Positions 52,357 through 61,856 of a stretch of 64,000 nucleotides of DNA are shown here, one piece after another. Below the pieces are notes generated by a model. The model was not told the origin of the DNA. It ran no database searches and saw only the letters and a list, made by a program, of their open reading frames with translations. Source of the stretch: Lithodes maja (Eukaryota; Arthropoda; Malacostraca; Decapoda; Lithodidae); assembly GCA_037953745.1 (NCBI GenBank), contig JBAKBP010000204.1, positions 287,928-351,927 on the forward strand, in the 5' to 3' direction. The translations under genes were made by a program, and so were the position numbers. Position 1 is the first letter of the stretch, and every line of letters begins with the position of its first letter.

Positions 52357-53700
52357 AATAAAATTATATTATTTTATTAATCTCACCACCACACCCCCAA
52401 TGAAATTAATTAAAGTATATATGATCCACCGGGATTCGAACCCGGGTTATCACACACATATTTTTGCCACCTTAACCATTACACCACCAGGACGGTTAAA
52501 GGTTTATGCACACGCCTACGACTTATTATCCATTCTCGAATACTGGATATTAATCTAATCATGTTCATACTCCCAACCGCACTATGGTAGCCTACTGTTT
52601 AAGTGAGAGGAAAGAATATTCATGGGGCACAGATCATATAGACCGGCCTCTCGAAGAAATATCCCTAAACCTACTAATAATATTATTTTATTAATCTCAC
52701 CACCACACCCCCAATGAAATTAATTAAAGTATATATGATCCACCGGGATTCGAACCCGGGTTATCACACACATATTTTTGCCACCTTAACCATTACACCA
52801 CCAGGACGGTTAAAGGTTTATGCACACGCCTACGACTTATTATCCATTCTCGAATACTGGATATTAATCTAATCATGTTCATACTCCCAACCGCACTATG
52901 GTAGCCTACTGTTTAAGTGAGAGGAAAGAATATTCATGGGGCACAGATCATATAGACCGGCCTCTCGAAGAAATATCCCTAAACCTACTAATAATATTAT
53001 TTTATTAATCTCACCACCACACCCCCAATGAAATTAATTAAAGTATATATGATCCACCGGGATTCGAACCCGGGTTATCACACACATATTTTTGCCACCT
53101 TAACCCTTCAAACCCGGTTGGTACACACGTGTACCATTTTTTTTTGGCCCCAGGAACCCGGGTGGTACAACATTGTACCATTGCTTGAAAGCCTGTGAGC
53201 TTCGTGTGCGAGGCGTCGGTCCGACGCATGTAAACAACAGCCGGCTGGACCGACGCTCCGCATCTCCGGCCACAAGAAGGAGAGCGTCGCTTGTTCGTGT
53301 GTGCCTGTATGTTGTTGTTCAGTATCGAAAAGTGGTGTAAAGTGGCTGGTTTGGCCATAAAGTTATCTCCAATGAAATCATCATCACAGCTCACCCAGTT
53401 GACTTAGAGAGCTCTACTTAAGGCCATTTTACAGGTAAATAACACAGCTACGCTTGGGGATGCGCGGGAATGCGGGAAGCAGTCTGATTAACGAATATAC
53501 GGTAGCCTAGCCTAGACGTTTTTCGGCCAAAACACCCGGATTTCGAGGAATATATATATAATATATAGCCGGGGTCGGAGGGTTAACCATTACACCACCA
53601 GGACGGTTAAAGGTTTATGCACACGCCTACGACTTATTATCCATTCTCGAATACTGGATATTAATCTAATCATGTTCATACTCCCAACCGCACTATGGTA
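52357..53700 (-). repeat. 314-bp tandem triplication containing SINE-T
   Basis: The block with TATGATCCACCGGGATTCGA occurs at 52419, 52733 and 53047, an exact 314-bp period. Each unit carries a reverse SINE-T (B box complement GGATTCGAACC) and its ACTGGATATTAATCTAATCA part. The first two units look identical. The third is interrupted by family L and ends at about 53712. Confidence 0.88.
53104..53582. mobile_element. TTAA element, family L, in SINE-T unit 3
   Basis: TTAA at 53100-53103 and 53583-53586. The two sister units read GCCACCTTAACCATTACACC without the insert, a direct empty-site proof. Ends CCCTTCAAACCCGGTTG and the complement CCCTCCGACCCCGGCT. The interior has GGTACACACGTGTACC and GGCGTCGGTCCGACGC palindromes. 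Confidence 0.92.
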
Positions 53701-53797
53701 GCCTACTGTTTAAAATAATAAATAATAAATAAATAAATAACAATTTTAACATTAAAACAAGAGGGTAGGTTTTTTATTTATTGATTTATTGATTTAA

Positions 53798-54640
53798 CCT
53801 TCGCCGAACGACTATTTAAACATTCCCTCGATCGCTGGAACCGGATGTTTCGTCAAATTCTCGGGATTTTGGTGCGCTTCTAGATAAGCAAAAAATGGCC
53901 TAACCTAGGTTATATACAGTATATTTATCCAGTTGCAGTACTCGTTATCTTGCTATGGGTGAAGACTAGAAGTCTCTAGACCAAGTGGTTCAGTTTATAT
54001 GGTGAAAATAAGTAGGTCAGTTATGGCTGCCGGGACCCTAGAATCATGTAAACTCCCGAGTTTCGTCATTTACGGATAGTCGGATACACATATCTCTACA
54101 AACAAATGGCCTAACCTAGGTTATATACATACCAGAGGCAGTACTCGGTGTTATCTTGTGATGGGTGAAGACTAGAGTACTGTACATTAAGCGGTTATTG
54201 TGTGAAGTGGAAAATAAAAGCCAGTGTTTTGTTATGATACTGAGAAGTGAGAACTGTTCGAATGCAGCAACGCTGTAGGCGGCCACGGCTACAGTCTATT
54301 TACATTCGTTCAACAATTGATTATTGATTACTTATTAATTATTTATTTCACCATTGTAACCATTTTTAAGTCACTATCGTCTGCTTTCATGCATCGTTTG
54401 GGACTCAGGAAATAGCAATACAAGCTTTCATTAGGCCTGCACGCAAGCAGGAATCACATGACTAACTGGCTATGTGTTCTTGTTGGTTATATGGACCATC
54501 CGGTAAGACAACAAAACTTTCTCTAGTGCAGTTTTAAGTGGTTTTAAGCCATGAAATAAGGCTAGGGAGCTATGTAGGCCACCCGTGTGTTATGGAAAAA
54601 GCTCGATATAGAGCTATGTAGGCCACCCGGGCGTAAAGGG
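53798..54640. mobile_element. Probable TTAA element, family O
   Basis: TTAA at 53794-53797 and 54641-54644. Ends CCTTCGCCGAACG and the complement CCCTTTACGCCCGGG. Internal repeats GGCCTAACCTAGGTTATATA (53898, 54108) and GCTATGTAGGCCACCCG (54570, 54612). No coding sequence. Weaker inverted ends than the others. Confidence 0.6.
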
Positions 54641-54877
54641 TTAAGAGGAGGGGGGTAGGGTTGTTTTTGTTCCCCAGGCTGTCTGACCGAACAGCCTCAA
54701 GGTCCCGAGCAAGGCCAAGGCCATAACCAAGCGCCCCTACAGAACCCTCCCAGCTTTACCACTAAGAATGCCCAGATGACCGAAGCTGCTCCCAGGCGAG
54801 GAGCTGAGGAGGGTGCGGAAACGCCCTGGACATCAAAGCCCCACCCAGTGCTCTGTGCCCCTTAACAATTATGAAAA

Positions 54878-55402
54878 CAGCGGGTGCCCAACCCCGAAAG
54901 GGGTTGAAATAGGGGAGCTATCCCCCCGCCAAAGGCGGCTTTCTAGGGCCTTTCCTAGCTGATGCTGAGAGGATTGGGTTCTAGTCATGTGGTGTGGGCT
55001 GGTCTATCAGAGTGAGAACTGAGCGATCTCTGCCATACCCATAGCTTACTCTGACTGTTCCTTTTACTTATATATTTTCTAGATCTCAAGTGACGGCGTC
55101 TCTTCCGTGGATTGACCTCCCAATCTACCAAGATTGAAAGCCAAAGCGTCACATTTTGCCTTTGCCCCTCAACTTTCTCTTCATAATTGCTGAGGGGCAC
55201 AGGGCCCTGGGTGGGGCTTTGGTTTCCCGGGCGTTTCCGCACCCTCCTCAGCTCCCCGCCATGGAGTGGCTTCGGTCACCCAGGCTTTATTGTGGTCGGC
55301 AGGGAGGATCCTGTGGGGGCGCTCGGTTAAGGCCTTGGCCTTGCTCGGGGACTTGGGGCTGTTTGGCCAGGCAGCTTGGGGAACAACAACAACAACAACA
55401 AC
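54878..55402 (+). mobile_element. SINE-CAA copy 6 (inner), forward, full length
   Basis: An 11-bp duplication, AATTATGAAAA, at 54867-54877 and 55403-55413. Four hairpins at 54889-54958, (CAA)n tail at 55383-55402. 525 bp. The only complete forward-strand copy. Confidence 0.92.
54889..54958 (+). other. Four consecutive hairpins in the SINE-CAA head
   Basis: HP1 CAACCCC-GAAA-GGGGTTG (54889-54906), HP2 GGGGA-GCTA-TCCCC (54912-54925), HP3 CCGCC-AAA-GGCGG (54926-54938), HP4 CTAGG-GCCTTT-CCTAG (54943-54958). The same order occurs in reverse in the heads at 27420-27497, 30640-30718 and 41050-41133. Confidence 0.75.
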
Positions 55403-55739
55403 AATTATGAAAAGAAAGTTGAGGGATAAAGGAAAAATTTGACCCTTTGGCTCACACTTTGCCAGCCTCTAGGTTGGCAGTAGAGAGGTCAGTCCACGAA
55501 AGAGACGCCGCCACTTGAGATCTAGAAAATATTTAAACGAAGGGAACAGTCAGAGTAAGCTATGGGTATGGCAGAGAACGCTCAACTCTCACTCTGATAG
55601 ATCAGCCCATCACCACATGGCTAGAACCCAATCCTCTCAGCATCAGCTAGGAAAGGCCCTAGAAAGCCGCCTTTGGCGGGGGGATAGCTCCCCTATTTCA
55701 ACCCCTTTCAGGGTTGGGCACCCGCCCAGAGGTGTAGAG

Positions 55740-55860
55740 TTTATTTATTTGTTTATTTATATATTTATTTAGTGTTTAAGTTTCCTTCTTAGACCTGCAT
55801 CAAGCTTGTAAAAACATCTCCAAGACCCCCCTTCGAGATAATTTTTTACATTTCATCCAT
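55740..55860. repeat. (TTTA)n and a family E fragment
   Basis: TTATTTATTTGTTTATT followed by TTTCCTTCTTAGACCTGCATC, matching the E block TTTCCTCCCTAGACC. 55860-56090 has nothing recognised. Confidence 0.6.
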
Positions 55861-56096
55861 ATGCCTACTGTACTGTATCTACATTTTATATCTACAACTG
55901 TTACATTACAAAGCAATACAGTGCCCTTTTCTTACTGACCTGTACTGTAAATGGACAGTGAAGGTGGAGTAGGGTGTAGGGTGGAGTGGAGTGGGTGGTA
56001 GTGGAGGTGCCATACAAAAACAATGATTGCAACTGTAGCACATATTTCATGTACTGTACACATTAGAACACTGAACACTTTTTGCCACTTAATTAA

Positions 56097-56300
56097 AATG
56101 CAAAACCTGCAAACCAAACAAAACAAAACTGGGACAAGGACAATATAAAGTCAAATTAAATTATCAAAATCGCTATGTGGAAACAACGCTTACTAAAATG
56201 AAAATTATTAAATAAAAGAACACAATCCACCACATAGGGTGTACATTACTACATGAGCAAGTTAATCTGTTTCCCAAGCAAACTAATCGCACATATAACA
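56097..56300. repeat. Family F copy, uninterrupted
   Basis: TTAAAATGCAAAACCTGCAAAC to CAAGCAAACTAATCGCAC. It provides the unfilled TTAA site for family C copy 1. 56310-56850 is very AT-rich, without a gene. Confidence 0.7.
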
Positions 56301-56856
56301 ACGCACTATCGTCACGTTAAAGGAAGTAGTCAAGTTTGGGAAGTCCGGGACGTTCTGGCAAATTTTACTAAACTCTGCATGAATAAAGAAACTACATGTT
56401 AAATGTCAAAATATTATTTAAAATCAAATTTGCAACATGACAAGACATTAACAATTGTACAAAATACAAATATTGATAAGATATCTATACTATTACAAAA
56501 TAATATATAAAATACAGTACAGCACTCACTAACGATAGTGCTATCGGGTAGGTACCTGTAAGCATAGCATGCCTCAAGTGACCCCTATCAATAACTACCC
56601 TACAGATAACCTACATTTATAGCACAAATAAATTAAGGAAATCGCAAAAGTAAGCAATTGATACTATCGACAATGAATATATATAATATAAAGACAAATA
56701 ATTGCAAAATATGAAGTAACAACAGTTAAACAAAGAGTACTCTTTTAACAAGAACAATAAATTTAAAAAATCATCAATATTAATATTAATAATAGAAAAA
56801 GAAAAAGATAAACAATAAATACAGACAAAAAGTAAGCAGAGGTTATACAAGAAACT

Positions 56857-57720
56857 TCAAGTTAAAAATGCTTGATTAAAATTATTGATGTCAAATTTTA
56901 GAATACAGTCACAATAATTGACCCTAAAAAGATTAAATTTATGGAACAATTTACTTGCCTCAAAACCTCTGTCCACTAAGAGTCTGTATAGTAACCTAGC
57001 TCTAGCCCAAAAGTCATCTACTTTAGTGCAGATTTTACAAAATCTTATTAATTGGGAATAAAAACAATTATAAGTTATTTTACTATCGATATTACTACTA
57101 GGGAAAGGAAAGTTTATTACGTTAAAATTAAAATCATCAACTTTGTGATATACTTTAAGTATGCACTGTTCATTAACAATCTCTATATTTATATCAAGAA
57201 AATTTTCAACTTTATAATTTATGTTACATTGTGTGAGGGGAATAGAATTAGGGTAAATAAGTTTAGCAACTTGATTAAAATTTAACAAATTGCAAACAAG
57301 AATATCATCAATATATCTACTATTATTACTTAACAGTTTAGCAAGTGCTAATTTTTCTGGAATTTTATTTTTCTTGCTACTGTCAACTAAGTCTTTTATA
57401 TATTTAAATTCTAAAGCAAGCAAGAATAAGTCTGCAATTAAAGGGCTAGCATTTCCACCCATAGGAATTCCTAATATTTGTTTGAAAATGTACGGCCCGA
57501 ATCTAACATAAGTATTGAAAAGGAGGAATTTAAGGGCATCTTTAAGTTTAATTCTATCAAAATATACAGAACTAGTGGGAGTAGAGCTAAGTGATGCATT
57601 ATTAAAATATGTATAAACATTTATGAAATAATTACCATTCCCAACGAACCTGTCAAAGTGCAAATCTATAATAAAGCAAAGCTCTGAATATACTAAATCT
57701 AAAGGTAAATTGGTATACAA
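56857..57720 (-). pseudogene. Penelope-like reverse transcriptase fragment
   Basis: 287 open codons starting YTNLPLDLVYSELCFI. Motifs GPYIFKQILGIPMGGNASP, LIADLFLLALEFKYI and the catalytic SRYIDDILV (Y-x-D-D type) are those of Penelope-like RTs, as are the later VKVENFLDINIEI-like and KVYHKVDDFNF segments. The N-terminal RT part and any GIY-YIG nuclease are missing and I see no stop inside, so it is a truncated but not decayed piece. Codons are extremely A/T-rich compared with the other LINEs here. No TSD identified. RT without the rest cannot transpose itself. Confidence 0.75.
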
Positions 57721-57739
57721 TAATAAAATAATGGAACTT

Positions 57740-58190
57740 TTTATTTTCTAACTACAGTAAATCAACTTTTACTTTCTTATTTTTGCAATACTGTAATATA
57801 TTGAGGCATAACTTAGCCTAATCAACTTTTAACAGCCTTCTCATGAGCCTCACCAGCCTTCTCTCCACTCTCCACTTCCTTGGAAGTCATCACAACATCA
57901 CTATCCATCTTGGTGGGGCAGGCGAGTAAAAATAATAGCACAAACACAGGGATAATGTCCAGATCGGCGCACGACGCTTGGGGCAGACCACCTGACTGGA
58001 CGTAAACAATACTTTTGGCGCGAATAGACTCATACCCACAACGCTTTTCGGTCCGAACTCGATGTTTTTCCCCCTGCCATTCGGCCTTGTCCGAATGGCT
58101 TGGGCATATGTTCGAACCCGAATGCTTGTCCGAAAGTCTTGGGTTTCCGGATGGGAGGGCACCGGATGGGCGGGGTTTTACTGATGAGGG
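57740..58190 (-). mobile_element. Tigger/pogo-like element end with CGGACAAG repeats
   Basis: Reading minus from 58190: CAGTAAAACCCCGCCCATCC, then ACTTTCGGACAAGCATTCGG. This parallels CAGTAAACCCTCGCTCTTTC and GGCTTTCGGACAAGCATTTC at 38174-38240. The other end is not resolved. Confidence 0.5.
57822..57908 (-). CDS. Small ORF, 28 codons, unknown
   Basis: ATG in a CCACCAAG-ATG context (good initiation context), reading MDSDVVMTSKEVESGEKAGE then AHEKAVKS and stop. An acidic/lysine-rich, natural-looking composition, but very short. It could be the first exon of a gene, a captured exon in the Tigger-like element, or chance. I do not recognise it. Confidence 0.25.
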   Translation of the reverse strand: MDSDVVMTSKEVESGEKAGEAHEKAVKS

Positions 58191-58289
58191 TCCTGTCAAA
58201 GTAGGTTGGTATCAGTGAGGACAATCTGTAATTTATATTATGTGTAACTTGTAAAGCAATAATGGCGTAGGGATGTGGCTCGCCCATCG

Positions 58290-58450
58290 CCCGTCATTTG
58301 TGTGGCGTAGATAGCCCCTGGAGTTCCACCTCCAGAATTAATTCCCACCGATGGATCAGCAAGCCTCGGAGCTGGCCCGTTTCCCTGCAAAGAACCCAGT
58401 TCTGGCTGATCCTCCCTTTAAGGGAAAAAGGGTTTGGCTATTGAGTTAAT
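58290..58450. other. Unassigned moderately GC-rich segment
   Basis: Includes CCCCTGGAGTTCCACCTCCAGAATT, a short hairpin (CTGGAGTTCCACCTCCAG). No open frame with family similarity. Confidence 0.3.
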
Positions 58451-58484
58451 GACTGTAAAGCAATGCAGTTATTCATGCTGAAGC

Positions 58485-58625
58485 TTTAACTGTCTTGATG
58501 GTGTAACGGTTAGATTGTTTAAGTTCGCTATTTAGTATCCCAGGTTCAAATCCCAGGAAGATCACATGCTTTCATTAATTTAATTTGAGGGTGTTTGGTG
58601 TTGGGAGTGAAATATATTAAGGTTA
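58485..58625 (+). mobile_element. SINE-T copy
   Basis: CTTGATGGTGTAACGGTTAG head and B box GGTTCAAATCC at about 58542, with the tail GTGTTTGGTGTTGGGAG. It directly precedes the 43-bp satellite. Confidence 0.8.
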
Positions 58626-58634
58626 TCCTCCTCC

Positions 58635-59967
58635 CTTTGTAAAATTCACCAACTAGACAAGGCAGAGTAAGGGGCGAGTTTGTAAAATTCACCAACTAGA
58701 CAAGACAGAGTAAGGGGCGAGTTTGTAAAATTCACCAACTAGACAAGACAGAGTAAGGGGCGAGTTTGTAAAATTCACCAACTAGACAAGACAGAGTAAG
58801 GGGCGAGTTTGTAAAATTCACCAACTAGACAAGACAGAGTAAGGGGCGAGTTTGTAAAATTCACCAACTAGACAAGGCAGAGTAAGGGGCGAGTTTGTAA
58901 AATTCACCAACTAGACAAGACAGAGTAAGGGGCGAGTTTGTAAAATTCACCAACTAGACAAGGCAGAGTAAGGGGCGAGTTTGTAAAATTCACCAACTAG
59001 ACAAGACAGAGTAAGGGGCGAGTTTGTAAAATTCACCAACTAGACAAGGCAGAGTAAGGGGCGAGTTTGTAAAATTCACCAACTAGACAAGACAGAGTAA
59101 GGGGCGAGTTTGTAAAATTCACCAACTAGACAAGGCAGAGTAAGGGGCGAGTTTGTAAAATTCACCAACTAGACAAGACAGAGTAAGGGGCGAGTTTGTA
59201 AAATTCACCAACTAGACAAGGCAGAGTAAGGGGCGAGTTTGTAAAATTCACCAACTAGACAAGGCAGAGTAAGGGGCGAGTTTGTAAAATTCACCAACTA
59301 GACAAGACAGAGTAAGGGGCGAGTTTGTAAAATTCACCAACTAGACAAGGCAGAGTAAGGGGCGAGTTTGTAAAATTCACCAACTAGACAAGACAGAGTA
59401 AGGGGCGAGTTTGTAAAATTCACCAACTAGACAAGGCAGAGTAAGGGGCGAGTTTGTAAAATTCACCAACTAGACAAGGCAGAGTAAGGGGCGAGTTTGT
59501 AAAATTCACCAACTAGACAAGGCAGAGTAAGGGGCGAGTTTGTAAAATTCACCAACTAGACAAGGCAGAGTAAGGGGCGAGTTTGTAAAATTCACCAACT
59601 AGACAAGACAGTAAGGGGCGAGTTTGTAAAATTCACCAACTAGACAAGGCAGAGTAAGGGGCGAGTTTGTAAAATTCACCAACTAGACAAGACAGAGTAA
59701 GGGGCGAGTTTGTAAAATTCACCAACTAGACAAGGCAGAGTAAGGGGCGAGTTTGTAAAATTCACCAACTAGACAAGGCAGAGTAAGGGGCGAGTTTGTA
59801 AAATTCACCAACTAGACAAGGCAGAGTAAGGGGCGAGTTTGTAAAATTCACCAACTAGACAAGGCAGAGTAAGGGGCGAGTTTGTAAAATTCACCAACTA
59901 GACAAGGCAGAGTAAGGGGCGAGTTTGTAAAATTCACCAACTAGACAAGGCAGAGTAAGGGGCGAGG
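58635..59967. repeat. 43-bp satellite, 31 units, two variant types
   Basis: Unit GTTTGTAAAATTCACCAACT + AGACAAGGCAGAGTAAGGGG + CGA. The main variable site is AAGGCAG (G type) versus AAGACAG (A type). One unit near 59605 lacks two bases. Order from the left: G, four A, then mainly alternating G and A, ending in six G. No ORF and no spacers, so not CRISPR. Confidence 0.97.
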
Positions 59968-59989
59968 GAACACGAAAATGGTCCCGGAC

Positions 59990-60095
59990 CCCAATAACTG
60001 GAACTTTAAATGTTGTTTTTGTTCGGACTCTGTCTCGAGTCGGCCACCCCCAGCTAAGGGGTATGTGCCTGAGTATAATACAATACAATATGTAA
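59990..60095 (+). mobile_element. RTE1-type LINE 3' end fragment
   Basis: GTCTCGAGTCGGCCACCCCC and GGGGTATGTGCCTGAGTATA parallel 8128-8165. The tail is (ATACA)-like. Confidence 0.7.
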
Positions 60096-60116
60096 TCACT
60101 AACTATGTAGCCTATA

Positions 60117-60497
60117 CAGGGTGTCAAACTGGAGAAATTTTGTTTGAAGACCTGCATTAAAATGTAAAACTTTCAAACTAAACAAACCAAAACTATGAAA
60201 AAGACAATACAAAGTCAAAACAATTTATCAAAATTGTTATGTGGAAACAACGCTTACTAAAATAAAATTTATGAAATAAAAGAACACAATCCACCACATA
60301 GGGTGTACATTACTACATGAGCAAGTTAATCTGTATGAATATGAAAAGAATTACAACTAAATTAACATGAAATTGCATTGTTTTGGCTATTTCATCACTT
60401 ACAATTACATAATTTAAACTATAACCTTCATTTGATGTTGACACATATAATACTACAAGACTAAAAGCAGTAGATTCGGCTCTCGTTTGACACCCTG
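60117..60497. mobile_element. hAT-type miniature element V, copy 2
   Basis: A perfect 8-bp duplication, AGCCTATA, at 60109-60116 and 60498-60505. 13-bp inverted ends CAGGGTGTCAAAC and GTTTGACACCCTG. 381 bp, enclosing a family F segment from 60158. Confidence 0.92.
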
Positions 60498-60711
60498 AGC
60501 CTATAATGAGATGAGAATAGTGTCTCCCGTACGTTATTCTTTAATGACTGAGTCCTGACGTTATTCTTGACTTACAGTGTGCTGGCTTAATAATCCATTA
60601 GGGTTGATGGCCTTTGAATTCCTATTTTAACTAACTAACTCTGTAATGACTAACTATGTAGCATATATGAGATGAGAATAGTGTCTCGCATACGTTATTA
60701 TGTAATGACTA

Positions 60712-61249
60712 TAGGTAGCGCCAACGAACTTGACAATAATCTTGACCCCTTAACTTCTTGTATCACAAAAATGAATGAAAGCAATCTAGCTGACATTTCT
60801 ATCATTTGGGAATAGCCCAACAGGATATAGGTGTGGACATTTACAGCCAGTTTGCTTTAGGCCCTTTGGAGTTATGAGAAGTTAACCCCTACTGTACCAG
60901 AGGGTATTACCATAAATGTACCCTCCAGTACCAGGCAATGTGGCCAAAATGGCTTCAGAGTCAAGCGAGAACACCCTTCCACCTCAAAAGTTGGAGGAAT
61001 ACTGAGCCAGCTAGGCTGTGGGAGCTTGGATATTAGCTGATAAGTGTTGCCAATGCCTCAAAGCAGTGCGTACAGGTCATGGTACCAGGTACCGCCCGAT
61101 ACGATAAGTTACAAGGACCGCATATTACTGACAGCTATCTTCCGTCACTGGTACTAACGAGTGACTTGTTTACTGACGTCTGTATACCGTCGCTGGTACA
61201 GTAAGGGTTAAGGGGTCAATATTATTGTCAAGTCTATTGACACTACCTA
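60712..61249. mobile_element. TA-flanked miniature element with about 40-bp inverted ends
   Basis: TA at 60710-60711 and 61250-61251. Ends TAGGTAGCGCC and AACTTGACAATAATCTTGAC, complemented at 61212-61249. Unfilled sites of the form AATGACTAACTATG occur at about 60648 and 61327. mariner/Tc1-type by target. A B element is nested at its TTAA, and an R fragment lies at 60790-60880. Confidence 0.85.
60886..61207. mobile_element. TTAA element, family B relative
   Basis: TTAA at 60882-60885 and 61208-61211. Ends CCCCTACTGTACCAG and CTGGTACAGTAAGGG. 322 bp. Confidence 0.85.
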
Positions 61250-61254
61250 TAACT

Positions 61255-61420
61255 ATGTAGCCTATATAAGATGAGAATAGTGTCTCCCATACCTTATTCT
61301 CCCACGTCACTAGAGGGCGTATTGTAATGACTAACTATGTACTGTAGCATATAATGAGATAAGAATAGTGTTTCCCATACGTTGTTCTCCCACGTCACTA
61401 GAGGGCGTACAACATCGCCC
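61255..61420. repeat. Local repeats with GATGAGAATAGTGTCTCCCA
   Basis: The block with GAGAATAGTGTCTC and TCCCACGTCACTAGAGGGCG occurs at 61270 and 61357, and in part at 60510 and 60670. It forms the host sequence into which elements V and the TA element inserted. Confidence 0.7.
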
Positions 61421-61504
61421 AGCCGCTCAATGACCGCCATGGACAACTGCCTCCGGGCCCTCAGTCGCAGCAGTTCATGGTAAACAGTAACATATACATT
61501 TATC

Positions 61505-61800
61505 CTGGGGTGTCAAATCGGAACTATTTTGTCTGAAGCCTTCAATGAGTAGGAGAAGGAATTAAAATGTAAAACTTGCAAAAATAAACAAACCAAAACT
61601 AGAACGTGACAATATAAATGCAAAAGAACTTATCAAAAATACAAGAAAATTAACGTGATATAGCACTGCCTTGGCCATTGTATCACTTCCAATACAAGAT
61701 AATTAACATGAAATAGTATTGTTTTGGCCAGTTTATCACTTCCAATATAAGAAAATGTACATGAAATAGCATTGTTGTGGCCATTTTACCACTTCCAAAG
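61505..61800. repeat. V/F fragments and a 53-bp tandem repeat
   Basis: GGGTGTCAAATCGG at 61508 is a V end and TTAAAATGTAAAACTTGC at 61562 a family F start. From 61650 a unit ending GGCCATTGTATCACTTCC occurs three times with variation. Confidence 0.65.
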
Positions 61801-61856
61801 ATATAATTTGAAGTATAAACCATACTTTTATCCTTACATATCACTTCCAAATAATA

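Larger units (their letters stand above)
54655..55728 (-). mobile_element. SINE-CAA copy 5 (outer), split by an opposite copy
   Basis: Left part with the tail, 54661-54877 (TTGTTTTTGTTCCCCAGG), and right part with the head, 55414-55728, are one reverse-strand element. The head hairpin reads AACCCCTTTCAGGGTT here, one mismatch in the stem. Confidence 0.82.

Noticed and set aside
58635..59967. CRISPR-like array
   Set aside because: Units abut without unique spacers, no cas genes, eukaryotic context. It is a satellite.
61418..61476. GC-rich exon-like piece between CAG and GTAAAC, possible next WDR44 exon
   Set aside because: In the phase required by the preceding exon it reads RSMTAMDNCLRALSRSSSW, unlike the family. 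The sequence before it is a local repeat. Could be checked by RNA-seq.
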